The notes below the pieces were generated by a model that was given only the letters and a program-made list of their open reading frames with translations, made no database searches and had not been told where the DNA came from. A stretch of 64,000 bases of DNA from Microcaldota archaeon. GTDB taxonomy: Archaea; B1Sed10-29; B47-G15. How positions within the stretch are numbered: the stretch's first letter is position 1; each line of letters begins with the position of its first letter. Where the stretch lies: positions 62,001 through 126,000 of the forward strand of contig QMVG01000001.1 in assembly GCA_003660975.1 (NCBI GenBank). The letters run 5' to 3'. This document shows positions 47,257 to 56,372 of the stretch, piece by piece. The position numbers and the translations under genes were made by a program.

Positions 47257-47900
47257 TGGCTACACAAGGCAAAGCGAATGTTGATGAGAAAGAAGAATGG
47301 ATTCCAAAAACTGAATTGGGCAGAAAGGTAAAAAACGGAGAGATAACAAGCATAGAACAGATATACCAACAGGACAAAGCGATACTGGAGCCAGAGATAA
47401 TAGATACTTTACTGCCTGATTTGAAAGATGAAATACTAGACATAAAAATGGTGCAGAGGACCACAGATTCCGGGAGAAAAGGAAGATTTAGAGTGGTGGC
47501 TGCTGTTGGCAACAAAGATGGTTATGTTGGCGTTGGAATAGGAAAAGCTACAGAGATAAGAAGCGCTATTGGAAGAGCTATCAGAAATGCAAAGAAAAAT
47601 ATAATTCATATACGCAGAGGTTGTGGAAGCTGGGAATGTGGCTGTGGGGAGAATCACTCCATTCCGTTTAAAGTTTCAGCTAAATATGGCTCTACGAGTA
47701 TAGAGCTGATGCCTGCTCCAAAAGGCACTGGCTTGGTAGCAGGACGAACTGCTAAGAAAGTTTTGGAACTGGCAGGAGTAAGGGATGCCTGGTCAAAAAG
47801 CAGAGGGCATACATCCACAAGGTTCAACTTTGCTTTTGCTACATTGAAGGCACTAGAGAAGACAAGAAGAAAGAGATTTGAAAGGGTGAAAGAATTATGA
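47256..47900 (+). CDS. rps5: Ribosomal protein S5
   Basis: A 214-residue small-subunit protein. [24 protein letters not shown] is the double-stranded-RNA-type part, followed by [21 protein letters not shown], the archaeal insert. It overlaps L30 by 4 nt. Confidence 0.95.
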   Translation: MATQGKANVDEKEEWIPKTELGRKVKNGEITSIEQIYQQDKAILEPEIIDTLLPDLKDEILDIKMVQRTTDSGRKGRFRVVAAVGNKDGYVGVGIGKATEIRSAIGRAIRNAKKNIIHIRRGCGSWECGCGENHSIPFKVSAKYGSTSIELMPAPKGTGLVAGRTAKKVLELAGVRDAWSKSRGHTSTRFNFAFATLKALEKTRRKRFERVKEL

Positions 47901-48349
47901 AGGTGGCAGTAAGAGTTAGAAGCGGCATAGGTATGAAGCCAGACGCCAGGAAGACCCTTGAATCTCTTAAATTAAAAACTGTTAACAACTGTATAATTGT
48001 AAATGAAAAGAAAATCCACAGCAACATGCTTCAAAAAGTAAAAGACTACATCACTTGGGGTGAGATTGAGAAAGAAACGCTGAAGAAAGTTCTGCTCAAA
48101 TGGGCCAGAACGCTCAAGGGCAAAAAGCTTGATGAGCAATATTTTAAGGAAATTAAAATGAGTATAGATGACATAGTAGATAAATTGTTTAAAGATGAGG
48201 TTTCAATGAAAGACCTGGGTCTTAAAGTCCCAATACGGCTGCATCCTCCAAGAAAAGGCTACGAAGGGATTAAAAGACCTTTTACTATGAAAGGGGCGCT
48301 CGGTTATAGAGGAAAGGCAATGGATGAGCTAATAAAAAGAATGATATGA
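47897..48349 (+). CDS. rpl30: Ribosomal protein L30
   Basis: A 150-residue long-form L30 (archaeal L7-type): [22 protein letters not shown] near the start and [26 protein letters not shown] at the end. Confidence 0.94.
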   Translation: MKVAVRVRSGIGMKPDARKTLESLKLKTVNNCIIVNEKKIHSNMLQKVKDYITWGEIEKETLKKVLLKWARTLKGKKLDEQYFKEIKMSIDDIVDKLFKDEVSMKDLGLKVPIRLHPPRKGYEGIKRPFTMKGALGYRGKAMDELIKRMI

Positions 48350-48357
48350 GTGGTATT

Positions 48358-48771
48358 ATGGTATTGAGGCATAAAAGAAAGATAACAAAAAAGAGGGGAA
48401 TGAGAACACCAGGTACTGGAAATACTAAGAATAAGAGAGGGAAAGGAAGCAGAATGGGCAACCCGCACAAAAAAAGCAAAGGAGGGGGCTCTAGGAATTT
48501 CTTACACCTGGTAAAGTATATGCCTGAAAAACTACATAAAAGAGGCTTTAAGAGACCAAACAGAAAAAAATACAAAGCGATAAACCTATCAGAATTAGAG
48601 AAGATGGGAGAGACTGAGATAAACCTATTGGCATTAGGATACCATAAAGTATTGGGAAAAGGAAAAATCACAAAGCCTTTAAAGATAAAAGCACTTATGT
48701 TTAGTAAAACGGCCAAAGACAAAATCGAAAAGGCAGGAGGACAGGCCATAGAAATTGGTGGTAATAAATGA
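48358..48771 (+). CDS. rpl15: Ribosomal protein L15
   Basis: A 137-residue large-subunit protein: RKITKKRGMRTPGTGNTKNKRGKGSRMGN at the start, then GFKRPNR and LGKGKITKPLKIKALMFSKTAKDKIEKAGG. ATG at 48358 behind GAGTGGTATT; it overlaps the secY start by 4 nt. Confidence 0.95.
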   Translation: MVLRHKRKITKKRGMRTPGTGNTKNKRGKGSRMGNPHKKSKGGGSRNFLHLVKYMPEKLHKRGFKRPNRKKYKAINLSELEKMGETEINLLALGYHKVLGKGKITKPLKIKALMFSKTAKDKIEKAGGQAIEIGGNK

Positions 48772-50147
48772 ATGTAATGGCATTTAAGGGACTTGTCAAC
48801 ATTCTTCCAGAGGTTGAGGTCCCGAAAGTGAAGCCACCGCTGAAAAAACGCCTGCTATGGACCTTTGCCACTCTTTTAATCTTTGCTTCTCTAACACTCG
48901 TAGAACCAATAGGTATGACAAGAGCAGCGCAACAAGCAGGCTTCCTGCAAAACATACAACTCATAACTGCTTCAAACATGGGAACACTTGCAACATTAGG
49001 TATAGGGCCTATTGTTATGGCTTCTATCATTCTACAGCTTTTGAATGGAGCAGGACTTTTGCAATTTAACAGAAATGACCCAAAAGAGAGGGAAGTTTTC
49101 CAAGGCCTTCAAAAATTCGTTGCAATTCTTTTCAGCTTTTTTGAAGCAACAGTTTACGTGATTAGTGGTTTTATCCCCAGTATCCCTGGTTTTTGGCCAA
49201 TGTTTTTCCTTATACTGCAGCTCGCATTAGGTGGCATAATTGTAATGTTCCTTGATGAAGTGGTGTCAAAGTATGGTATAGGCTCTGGTGTTGGCTTATT
49301 TATCGCTGCTGGAGTCAGCTTCAGAATATTTTGGAGAGCCTTCGCGTGGGTTCAGCAGTCTGGTCAGTTTGTTGGACTTGTGCCACAGCTTCTACAAGGG
49401 TTCTTAAATGGAAACATACCTGAAAGCGCCCTCTTTCCTCTAATATCCACTATTATTGTTTTCCTCATTGTCGTCTATGCAGAGTCAACCAAGATTGAAA
49501 TCCCCCTGACCTTTGGGAGAATAAGAGGCTTCGGAGCAAGATATCCTTTAAAGTTTTTCTACGTGAGCAACATCCCGGTAATATTCTCAGCAGCGCTTTT
49601 TGCTAATGTGCAACTCTGGGGCATAGCATTCCAGAACATAGGCATCCCTATCTTTGGAACCTTTGTTGGTAATCAGCCAACACCAGGAGGTCTTGCTTAT
49701 TATTTACAAGCGCCTTATGGACTTTTAGCTACTCCCACTCAGATAGGCATTACACTGGGCAATGTAGACCTTATTCTTAGAATCATCATATTTTCAGTCG
49801 CCATGATTATCATGTGTGTTGTCTTTGGTAAATTTTGGGTTGAGATGAGTGGCATGGGGGCAAAGCAGGTAGCTCAGCAAATGCAGAGCGTTGGGCTCCA
49901 TGTCCCTGGTTTTAGAAGAGATCCAAGAGTGTTGGAACAGGTCTTTAACAGATATATTCCAACGCTGACAGTTGTTGGCAGCGCCTCTGTTGGCATTCTG
50001 GCTGTCCTGGCTGACTTAACTGGGGCTCTTGGAACTGGAACAGGAATACTGCTTACTGTTGGCATCCTCTACAGAATGTATGAGGAACTAGCAGCTCAAG
50101 AGGCATTTGAGATGATGCCTGCTCTAAGGACTATACTTGGTGGTTAA
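48768..50147 (+). CDS. secY: Protein translocase subunit SecY (Sec61 alpha)
   Basis: The membrane channel of the Sec translocon; 459 residues with about ten hydrophobic helices. The plug and first helix region reads SLTLVEPIGMTR; the cytoplasmic loops include GFGARYPLKFFYVSNIPV and the late GMGAKQVAQQMQSVGLHVPGFRRDPR, typical of archaeal SecY. Start ATG at 48768 follows GGTGGTAATAA. It probably exports the surface proteins of the 11.7-18.2 kb block. Confidence 0.96.
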   Translation: MNVMAFKGLVNILPEVEVPKVKPPLKKRLLWTFATLLIFASLTLVEPIGMTRAAQQAGFLQNIQLITASNMGTLATLGIGPIVMASIILQLLNGAGLLQFNRNDPKEREVFQGLQKFVAILFSFFEATVYVISGFIPSIPGFWPMFFLILQLALGGIIVMFLDEVVSKYGIGSGVGLFIAAGVSFRIFWRAFAWVQQSGQFVGLVPQLLQGFLNGNIPESALFPLISTIIVFLIVVYAESTKIEIPLTFGRIRGFGARYPLKFFYVSNIPVIFSAALFANVQLWGIAFQNIGIPIFGTFVGNQPTPGGLAYYLQAPYGLLATPTQIGITLGNVDLILRIIIFSVAMIIMCVVFGKFWVEMSGMGAKQVAQQMQSVGLHVPGFRRDPRVLEQVFNRYIPTLTVVGSASVGILAVLADLTGALGTGTGILLTVGILYRMYEELAAQEAFEMMPALRTILGG

Positions 50148-50720
50148 ATGACTATACACATTATTGTCGGAGTGCCTGGGGCTGGAAAGAGCTTCGTGCT
50201 TGGAAAAGCTCTAGAAGGGCATGAGGGAAAGTACAAGGTGCTAACATTTGGCACTTTGATGCTTGAAATGGCAAAAGAAATGGGCCTCGCAGATGACAGA
50301 GATAAATTGAGATATTTGCCAAAAGAGAAAGTAGATGAAATGAGGTTAAAAATCGCTGAGAAAATTGCTGCAGAAGAAAAGGATGTAATTCTTGACACAC
50401 ACGCAAGCATGAAAACACCGCAGGGATATGCTCCAGGCCTTCCGTTTGAGGTGCTGGAAAAGTTAAAACCAAAAACAATAATAATTATAGAGGGAAGAGC
50501 AGAAGAGATAATGGAGAGAAGGAAAACAGACCAAGAGAAAGGATTGAGAAATAGAGCTGATTTCGGGAATGAAAAAGACATAGAAGAGTGGCAGAGGATA
50601 AACAGAGCCTTTGTTGCTGCTTACTGTGCAAAAGCTGGGAGTAATTTGGTCATTATCTTAAATGAACAGGGGAACGCAGATGAAGCTGCCAAAAAATTGA
50701 GGGAGGTATTAGATATATGA
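50148..50720 (+). CDS. adkA: Archaeal adenylate kinase
   Basis: Interconverts AMP+ATP and 2 ADP. A 190-residue archaeal AdkA-type enzyme (not bacterial Adk): P-loop GVPGAGKS at 8-15, VILDTHASMKTPQGYAPGLP near residue 82. It directly follows secY, the common euryarchaeal order SecY-Adk-DUF106-L34e-Cmk. Confidence 0.94.
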   Translation: MTIHIIVGVPGAGKSFVLGKALEGHEGKYKVLTFGTLMLEMAKEMGLADDRDKLRYLPKEKVDEMRLKIAEKIAAEEKDVILDTHASMKTPQGYAPGLPFEVLEKLKPKTIIIIEGRAEEIMERRKTDQEKGLRNRADFGNEKDIEEWQRINRAFVAAYCAKAGSNLVIILNEQGNADEAAKKLREVLDI

Positions 50721-51148
50721 ATCCTATTGCTTTTGAGGTTATAGTCATTGCTTTTATTGTTTCTGTGCTTACAAGCACAATAAGCAAGATATTGGTGGAT
50801 CAAAAGAAAGTAAAACAAATCCAAAAGCAAATCAAAGAATTCCAGAAAAGATACAAGGATGCTCAGCAGAGGAAGGATAAGGAATTGCTTAAAAAATTGG
50901 AAAAGGAACAAGTAGAGATAATGAAACTATCAAAGGACTTATTTGTAATGAATTTTAAACCCACCCTTATCACGATAATACCTATAATTCTTTTATTCTG
51001 GTTCTTGAACAATAGATATACAAATGCAGGTGTGGTAGCCCACCTGCCATTGCTGGGCATTCCATTGTCGTGGTTTTGGCTATATATTATAGTAGCCATA
51101 GGTGTGGGGATGCTATTTGAGCTGGTATACAGAATAATTAAAAGGTGA
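50717..51148 (+). CDS. DUF106/EMC3-TMCO1 family membrane protein (Oxa1 superfamily)
   Basis: A 143-residue membrane protein with an N-terminal helix (8-26), a cytoplasmic Lys/Glu coiled coil (about 30-75) and two further hydrophobic segments (about 80-97 and 115-137). This matches archaeal DUF106 proteins, considered relatives of YidC/Oxa1 insertases. Its place next to secY supports a role in membrane-protein insertion. Confidence 0.88.
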   Translation: MNPIAFEVIVIAFIVSVLTSTISKILVDQKKVKQIQKQIKEFQKRYKDAQQRKDKELLKKLEKEQVEIMKLSKDLFVMNFKPTLITIIPIILLFWFLNNRYTNAGVVAHLPLLGIPLSWFWLYIIVAIGVGMLFELVYRIIKR

Positions 51149-51153
51149 GGGTG

Positions 51154-51465
51154 ATGACCAAACCAAGCCTTAGGAACAAGCGACTGAGTAAAAAAGTTCG
51201 CAGAACGCCTGGTGGGAAGTTAAAGTCTACCCACAAGAGAAGAAAAGGGAAATACGCAAGCTGTAAAATCTGCGGTGCTAGAATACAGGGAGTAAGGTTG
51301 GACAAAGGAAAACTAAGAGGCAGTGGGAGAGTGTTTTCAAAAGAGCTATGCCATGATTGTAGCTCTAAGGTAATAGAGTATAGGACAATGCTGGAGAACA
51401 AAGCAATAGAGCAATCAGAGATTCCAATGAAGTATATCAAATATGTAGGTGTTGGTCAGAAATGA
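51154..51465 (+). CDS. rpl34e: Ribosomal protein L34e
   Basis: A 103-residue protein with a zinc pair CKIC/CHDC and the basic start PSLRNKRLSKKVRRTPGGKLKSTHKRRK. ATG at 51154 with GGTGAGGGTG before it; an ORF start at 51145 overlaps the DUF106 gene. It overlaps cmk by 4 nt. Confidence 0.94.
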   Translation: MTKPSLRNKRLSKKVRRTPGGKLKSTHKRRKGKYASCKICGARIQGVRLDKGKLRGSGRVFSKELCHDCSSKVIEYRTMLENKAIEQSEIPMKYIKYVGVGQK

Positions 51466-52028
51466 TAGTCACAGTTTCCGGACTGCCCGGAGCAGGTAGC
51501 ACTTCTCTGGCACGGGACCTTTCTAAAGTCTTTAACTGGAAACTGATAACCATGGGAGAGATGTTTAAACAGATGGCCAAAGAAAAAGGTCTGAGCTCTG
51601 GGCAGGAAGGTTCTGCTACGCTGCTTCTTGAAAAACAGAAAAAAAACAAAAGCTTTGAACGCTTTCATAGAGAATTTGACAAAATGCAAAAGAAAGCTGC
51701 TAGGAGATATAAGAACTGCATAATTAACGGAAAGTTAAGTGCTTTCGTGATAAAAGATGCAGATGTCAGGATATTCCTAAAAGCAAATGAGAGGATAAGA
51801 GCAAAAAGGATTGCAAAGAGAGAGGGGGTATCGTACAGAAAAGCATTGAGAGACATTAGAAGAAGGGAAAAAATAGAAAGAAGAGAATGGAAGAGGATTT
51901 ACAATGTAGATTATGCCGCTGACCTTTACGCTTATGATTTGGTAATGGATACTTCGTATCATAAAATAAAGGACAGCACAGACATTGCGGTTATTTTTAT
52001 AAAAGCAATAAGGAGGAGTAAAAAATGA
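51462..52028 (+). CDS. cmk: Cytidylate kinase
   Basis: Phosphorylates CMP/dCMP; a 188-residue archaeal-type Cmk. The P-loop reads GLPGAGSTS, the lysine-free form usual for archaeal Cmk, followed by ITMGEMFKQMAKEKG. The C-terminal DLYAYDLVMDTSYHKI is typical. It overlaps L14e by 4 nt. Confidence 0.92.
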   Translation: MIVTVSGLPGAGSTSLARDLSKVFNWKLITMGEMFKQMAKEKGLSSGQEGSATLLLEKQKKNKSFERFHREFDKMQKKAARRYKNCIINGKLSAFVIKDADVRIFLKANERIRAKRIAKREGVSYRKALRDIRRREKIERREWKRIYNVDYAADLYAYDLVMDTSYHKIKDSTDIAVIFIKAIRRSKK

Positions 52029-52249
52029 CGCTGTTTGAAAAAGGAAGGGTTTGTGTAGTCAACAAGGGAAGTGATGCAGGAAAGACAGTAGTTGTAAAGG
52101 AGAAAATAGACGAACACTTTGTTGTAATTGTTGGGGATAAAGTAAAGGAGAGAAGAATCAATATAAAACACCTGACACCTACTGCAAAAACCGTAAAAGA
52201 GATCCCACAGGCAAAGAAAGCCATTAAGAAGGAAAAGGCTAAAAAATGA
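52025..52249 (+). CDS. rpl14e: Ribosomal protein L14e
   Basis: A 74-residue KOW-like protein: FEKGRVCVVNKGSDAGKTVVV and RRINIKHLTPT. It overlaps Cbf5 by 4 nt, as in other archaeal genomes. Confidence 0.92.
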   Translation: MTLFEKGRVCVVNKGSDAGKTVVVKEKIDEHFVVIVGDKVKERRINIKHLTPTAKTVKEIPQAKKAIKKEKAKK

Positions 52250-53106
52250 AGCTGGAAAGCGGTTTGATTCTGGTTGACAAAGCAAAAGGCCCAACAAGCC
52301 AACAGCTTAGTTTATGGCTAAAGGACATATTAAAGAAGAAAGTGTGCCATGTCGGAACATTAGACCCGTTTGCTTCAGGCATACTTCCGATCCTTTTTGG
52401 CAAAGGAATAAAGCTGCAGGAGTACATGCAAAAGCACAGGAAGGAGTATCATTTCATTGTGGAGATGGAAAGACCTATACCTCGTGCAGACCTGGAGAGC
52501 GTTTTGAAAGAGTTTGAAGGCAAAATTTACCAGAAACCACCGAAAATTAGCGCAGTTGCAAAGCGCCTGCGCACAAGAAAAATATACTATCTGGAATTGC
52601 TTGAGCTTGAAGGTAGATACGCATTGCTGAAAATGGGCTGCCAACACGGCACATATGTGAGGAAGTTGGTTGATGACCTGTCAATAATCTTAGGTCTGCC
52701 AATGAGATTACTTGAATTGAGAAGGACAAAAGTAGAGCAGTTTTCAGAAAAAGACGCTGTAATACTGCAAAAAGTGGTTGATGCGATAAAGCTTTTTAAT
52801 GATGGCTTTGAAGATGCCATAAAAGGAGTCGTTAAACCTTTGTCAGAGGGGGTAAAGCACCTCCCATCTGTTAGTGTTAAGGAAAGTGCTATTAAAAGTA
52901 TAACAAATGGCATGCCTATAGCAGCGCCTGCTATTGAATCCATGAAAGGAGACATAAGAAAAGGCAGGCCTGTTGCTGTATTCTCAGGTAATGATTTGAT
53001 AGCAATGGGAATTGCTTTAAAGGACAGGGAAGAAATAAGTGCCTTAAAAAAAGGCCTTGTCGTGAAAACTGATAAGGTTCTGGTTGAAAGAAAGATTTAT
53101 AAATAA
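52246..53106 (+). CDS. cbf5: tRNA/rRNA pseudouridine synthase Cbf5 (TruB family)
   Basis: A 286-residue pseudouridine synthase; archaeal Cbf5 works in H/ACA ribonucleoproteins and on tRNA U55. The catalytic Asp is D40 in HVGTLDPFASG. KISAVAKRLRTRKIYYLEL and HGTYVRKLVDDLS follow; the C-terminal 80 residues form a PUA domain. It is somewhat shorter than typical Cbf5 (about 330). It ends the large ribosomal operon. Confidence 0.93.
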   Translation: MKLESGLILVDKAKGPTSQQLSLWLKDILKKKVCHVGTLDPFASGILPILFGKGIKLQEYMQKHRKEYHFIVEMERPIPRADLESVLKEFEGKIYQKPPKISAVAKRLRTRKIYYLELLELEGRYALLKMGCQHGTYVRKLVDDLSIILGLPMRLLELRRTKVEQFSEKDAVILQKVVDAIKLFNDGFEDAIKGVVKPLSEGVKHLPSVSVKESAIKSITNGMPIAAPAIESMKGDIRKGRPVAVFSGNDLIAMGIALKDREEISALKKGLVVKTDKVLVERKIYK

Positions 53107-53204
53107 CATAAATCAGAATAGAAGCAATTGTTTTTGAGAAAAAACTAGGCGAGCCGTAAAGGCCATGACCTCTAGCCAATGAATCTCATTTGTCTGGTGA
53201 AACA
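53096..53204 (+). promoter_or_regulatory. Promoter and leader of the S13 operon
   Basis: TATA box TTTATAAATAA (53096-53106) lies at the end of cbf5. ACTAGGCGAG follows at 53144-53153, then CCGTAAAGGCC and CTCATTTGTCTGG (53185-53197) right before GGTGAAACA and the ATG. The first and last motifs recur in the L3 leader. Confidence 0.55.
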
Positions 53205-53717
53205 ATGGCAGAATTTAGAGGCCGGTTAAGGATTGTAGGCAAAGATGTAGATGGCAATTTGCCTCTTCCGAAGGCATTAGCAAAGATAACTGGAATAGGA
53301 AGCAATCTAGCTGACAGCATTTCAATAGTCGCTTCCAATGTGATGAAGATAAACAAATTGGAAAAAATAGGCAATCTTACAGACGAGCAGGTTGAGATTT
53401 TAGAAAAAATCATTACAAACCCACTTGAATATGGTATCCCTGAATGGGCACTTAACAGAAGAAAGGACCCATTCACAAATGAGACCAAACACCTGGTAGA
53501 AGTTGACTACAAGCTTCAGAAAAAAGTAGACTCTGAACATGAAAAGGAGATAAGGTCATATAGGGGAATAAGGTACATGTTTAACTTACCTGTCAGAGGA
53601 CAAAGGACAAAAACGACCCACGGGCAGAAAGGTAAAACTATTGGAGTAAGCAGAAAGAAACAACAGCCGGCTAAGAAAAAGAAGCAGCAATCAGGAGGGA
53701 CAAAGAAAAAGAAGTGA
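53205..53717 (+). CDS. rps13: Ribosomal protein S13
   Basis: A 170-residue head protein: FRGRLRIVGKDVDGNLPLPKALAKITGIG at the start and RSYRGIRYMFNLPVRGQRTKTTHGQKGK. A Lys/Gln-rich tail of about 25 residues follows. ATG at 53205 behind GGTGAAACA. Confidence 0.95.
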   Translation: MAEFRGRLRIVGKDVDGNLPLPKALAKITGIGSNLADSISIVASNVMKINKLEKIGNLTDEQVEILEKIITNPLEYGIPEWALNRRKDPFTNETKHLVEVDYKLQKKVDSEHEKEIRSYRGIRYMFNLPVRGQRTKTTHGQKGKTIGVSRKKQQPAKKKKQQSGGTKKKK

Positions 53718-53722
53718 TGTGA

Positions 53723-54367
53723 ATGGGAGACCCTAGAAGATTTAGGAAGAAATATGAAAGCCCAAAACACCCATGGGAGAAAAGCAGGATTGAGGAAGAG
53801 AACAAAATAAGAAAGGAATATGCTTTAAAAAGCAAAAAGGAAATTTGGCGGGCGAAGACAATTATAAAAAAGTACAGACATCAAGCCAGGCAATTGGTGG
53901 GGTTGCCAGCAAATGAAAGGGCTGAAAAAGAGAAGAAGCTTATTGAGAAACTACAAAAGATTGGTTTGCTCGGAAGCTCTGCAACACTTGACGATATTCT
54001 TTCACTTAAGGTTGAGGATTTGTTAGAAAGAAGGTTGCAAACAATTGTATGGAAAAAGGGGCTTGCTAGAACAGCGAAACAGGCGAGGCAGTTTATAGTG
54101 CACGGCCACATTGCTGTAAATGGAAGGAAAGTAACTGTTCCTGGGATGATAATAGACACAGAGCTTGAAAAGAAAGTCACATGGTACAAAAAACCAATAA
54201 TAACAGAAACTGCGAAAATAGAAACAATCGAACCAAGCGAGACGATAGAGAAGATAGCCGAGGAAGCTGGAGAAACTGAGCAAGAGAAAGAAGCAGCAGA
54301 GGAAATCTTAAAGACTTCTGGAAAAAGCGAAACTATAAAACACATTGCAAAAGAAGGTGGGAAGTAA
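53723..54367 (+). CDS. rps4: Ribosomal protein S4
   Basis: A 214-residue primary rRNA-binding protein: [22 protein letters not shown] at the start and the S4 domain [25 protein letters not shown]. An acidic C-terminal extension of about 45 residues (Glu/Ala-rich) is longer than usual. Its TAA overlaps the S11 ATG. Confidence 0.95.
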   Translation: MGDPRRFRKKYESPKHPWEKSRIEEENKIRKEYALKSKKEIWRAKTIIKKYRHQARQLVGLPANERAEKEKKLIEKLQKIGLLGSSATLDDILSLKVEDLLERRLQTIVWKKGLARTAKQARQFIVHGHIAVNGRKVTVPGMIIDTELEKKVTWYKKPIITETAKIETIEPSETIEKIAEEAGETEQEKEAAEEILKTSGKSETIKHIAKEGGK

Positions 54368-54750
54368 TGGAACACTGGGGCATAGCACATGTTTATTCAT
54401 CAAAGAACAATACTATAATTACTGTTACTGATCTCACTGGAGCCGAAACCATAGCCAAGTGTTCTGGCGGTATGGTAGTGGACAGCGACAGAAAAGAGGG
54501 CAGCCCGTACGCCGCGATGATGGCTGCTCAGAGGGTTGCGGAGATATGCAAAAGCAAGGGAATTGTAGGCCTTCATATTTATGTGCGGGCTCCTGGAGGA
54601 CATAAGAGCAAGATACCTGGCCAGGGGGCTCAGGCAGCGATAAGAGCTCTCGCCAGAAGCGGTTTAAGGATAGGTAGAATTGAAGATGTAACTCCAATAC
54701 CACATGACACCACCAGAAAACCAGGGGGTAAGAGAGGTAGAAGATTATGA
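54367..54750 (+). CDS. rps11: Ribosomal protein S11
   Basis: A 127-residue platform protein: [24 protein letters not shown], then [30 protein letters not shown] and the typical end [11 protein letters not shown]. Confidence 0.96.
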   Translation: MEHWGIAHVYSSKNNTIITVTDLTGAETIAKCSGGMVVDSDRKEGSPYAAMMAAQRVAEICKSKGIVGLHIYVRAPGGHKSKIPGQGAQAAIRALARSGLRIGRIEDVTPIPHDTTRKPGGKRGRRL

Positions 54751-55532
54751 AGATAGAGATACTGGAGTCAAAAGGCAATACGATGAGGTTTATACTAAGC
54801 AACGCGCCTCTATCACTTGCTAATGCACTAAGAAAAACCCTTTTAACTGAAATTCCTTGTTTAGCTATCCACGAAGTAGACATATTTGAAAACAGCTCTG
54901 TGGTCTTTGACGAGTACATTGCTCATAGGTTGGGGCAGATACCACTAATAACTCCAAAAACATATATACAAAGCCCGAGAGAGGTTATTTTTTCTTTGGA
55001 GGCAGAAGGCCCGAAAATGGTTTACACGAAGGACTTAAAAAGCTCTGACCCAAAGGTGAAGCCAGTTTATGACAACATGCCTCTTATCCAGTTAGGCAGG
55101 GGGCAGAGAATCCGTTTGGAAGCAAAAGCAGTAATAGGTAGAGCAAAAGACCATGCAAAATGGCAGGCATGCATTGTTCATTATATAATGAAACCAGAAA
55201 TAAAGATAAGGCAGAGCAAGATAAAAGACCCTAAGATCTGTGCACAAGCTTGCCCGAGAAAAATATTGAAAGTGTCAAAGGGCAAATTAGAGGTGACTGA
55301 TGAAACAAAGTGCATCTCCTGCATGGAGTGCGTAAAAGCTTGTGGAGAGGATGCTATAGAGGTAAAGCACAGCAACAAGGACTTCATATTCACTGTTGAA
55401 TCGTTTGGGAATATGAAGGTAAAAGAGCTGCTCAATGAAGCATTCAATGTGCTGAGCCAAAAGCTTGATGACTTCAGCAAAGAATTAAAGTCATGCGGGG
55501 ATGCCGGAGCCAGGTCAAACGGGCAAGGTTGA
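54747..55532 (+). CDS. rpoD: RNA polymerase subunit D with ferredoxin-like domain
   Basis: A 261-residue alpha/Rpb3 homologue that nucleates polymerase assembly. The N-terminal dimerisation fold ([24 protein letters not shown]) is followed by a ferredoxin-like insert with C165 and C169, then C189, C192, C195 and C199. By ferredoxin logic C189/C192/C195 plus C169 can hold one [4Fe-4S] cluster, while the second site lacks ligands. The natural C-terminus appears to be FSKELK; the last 13 residues ([13 protein letters not shown]) are read from the tRNA-Leu gene, whose anticodon loop supplies the TGA stop. Confidence 0.95.
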   Translation: MKIEILESKGNTMRFILSNAPLSLANALRKTLLTEIPCLAIHEVDIFENSSVVFDEYIAHRLGQIPLITPKTYIQSPREVIFSLEAEGPKMVYTKDLKSSDPKVKPVYDNMPLIQLGRGQRIRLEAKAVIGRAKDHAKWQACIVHYIMKPEIKIRQSKIKDPKICAQACPRKILKVSKGKLEVTDETKCISCMECVKACGEDAIEVKHSNKDFIFTVESFGNMKVKELLNEAFNVLSQKLDDFSKELKSCGDAGARSNGQG

Positions 55533-55580
55533 GGGCCTTGTGGCTTAGTGCCTGCGCGCGTTCAAATCGCGTTCCCCGCA
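55495..55580 (+). tRNA. tRNA-Leu(GAG), overlapping the rpoD 3' end
   Basis: An 86-nt class II tRNA: acceptor GCGGGGA/TCCCCGC, anticodon stem CAAGG/CCTTG, loop TTGAGGG with anticodon GAG, long variable arm, T-loop TTCAAAT, discriminator A. Its first 38 nt lie inside rpoD on the same strand, and the rpoD TGA (55530-55532) overlaps the anticodon loop. RNase P cleavage at 55495 would remove the stop codon from rpoD mRNA. Confidence 0.94.
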
Positions 55581-55599
55581 TCAACTTTGGTGGTATGAA

Positions 55600-55938
55600 A
55601 TGAAAAGAGGTACGACAAATCCGATCAAGAAAGCGCTTATAGTTGAACTGGAAAGGAGCAAAAGACCTGTATGGAAGGTCATAGCTGAAAAGCTGAGAAA
55701 ACCTAGGAGAAAATCCATAAAAGTAAATCTATGGAAAGTAAATAAGCTTACATCAGATGGAGACACAGTGATAATACCTGGAAAGGTGTTAGGAATGGGA
55801 GAGGTAGAACACAACGTTACAGTTGCTGCATTTTCCTTCTCAGAGTCAGCCAGAAAAAAATTAGGCAAAAAGGCAATAACAATAGCCGAATTGCTTAAGA
55901 AAAATCCGGAGGGAAAGAACATTAAAATAATACAGTGA
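55600..55938 (+). CDS. rpl18e: Ribosomal protein L18e
   Basis: A 112-residue L15-superfamily protein: KRGTTNPIKKALIVELERSKRPVWK and VIIPGKVLGMGEVEHNVTVAAFSFS. It lies between tRNA-Leu and L13 in the standard S13-S4-S11-RpoD-L18e-L13-S9-RpoN order. Confidence 0.95.
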   Translation: MKRGTTNPIKKALIVELERSKRPVWKVIAEKLRKPRRKSIKVNLWKVNKLTSDGDTVIIPGKVLGMGEVEHNVTVAAFSFSESARKKLGKKAITIAELLKKNPEGKNIKIIQ

Positions 55939-55943
55939 TGCTC

Positions 55944-56372
55944 ATGAAAGTAATTGATGCTGAAAACGCCGTGCTTGGAAGATTATCCACATATGTTGCT
56001 AAAGAAGTGCTGAAAGGAGAGGAGATAAGAATAGTAAATGCTGAGAAAGCGATAGTAACAGGCACAGACAAGAAGAGCATTTTGGAAAGGTATAAACACA
56101 AGATGAATCTGAGAAATATCGCCAACCCGAGAAAAAGCCCTAAATTCTCAAGAAGGCCGGACATATTGGTAAGAAAAACTGTATGGGGAATGCTCCCTCA
56201 CAATAAAAGAGGCAGAGAAGCCTACAAAAGAGTGAAAGTTTACTTAAAAGTGCCAAAAGAATTGGAGAAAAGTGAAAAGAAAAAGATTGCACAGTTTAAA
56301 GAGAAAGAAAGAAAGGTAAGAAAAATGACTGTTCTTGAAATTTGCAAGGAACTTGGATGGAGGCCTGCATAA
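55944..56372 (+). CDS. rpl13: Ribosomal protein L13
   Basis: A 142-residue protein: VIDAENAVLGRLSTYVAKEVLKGEE and VRKTVWGMLPHNKRGREAYKRVKVYLKVP. ATG at 55944 behind AGTGATGCTC; earlier in-frame ATGs overlap L18e. Its stop and the S9 start share a base (TAATG). Confidence 0.95.
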   Translation: MKVIDAENAVLGRLSTYVAKEVLKGEEIRIVNAEKAIVTGTDKKSILERYKHKMNLRNIANPRKSPKFSRRPDILVRKTVWGMLPHNKRGREAYKRVKVYLKVPKELEKSEKKKIAQFKEKERKVRKMTVLEICKELGWRPA

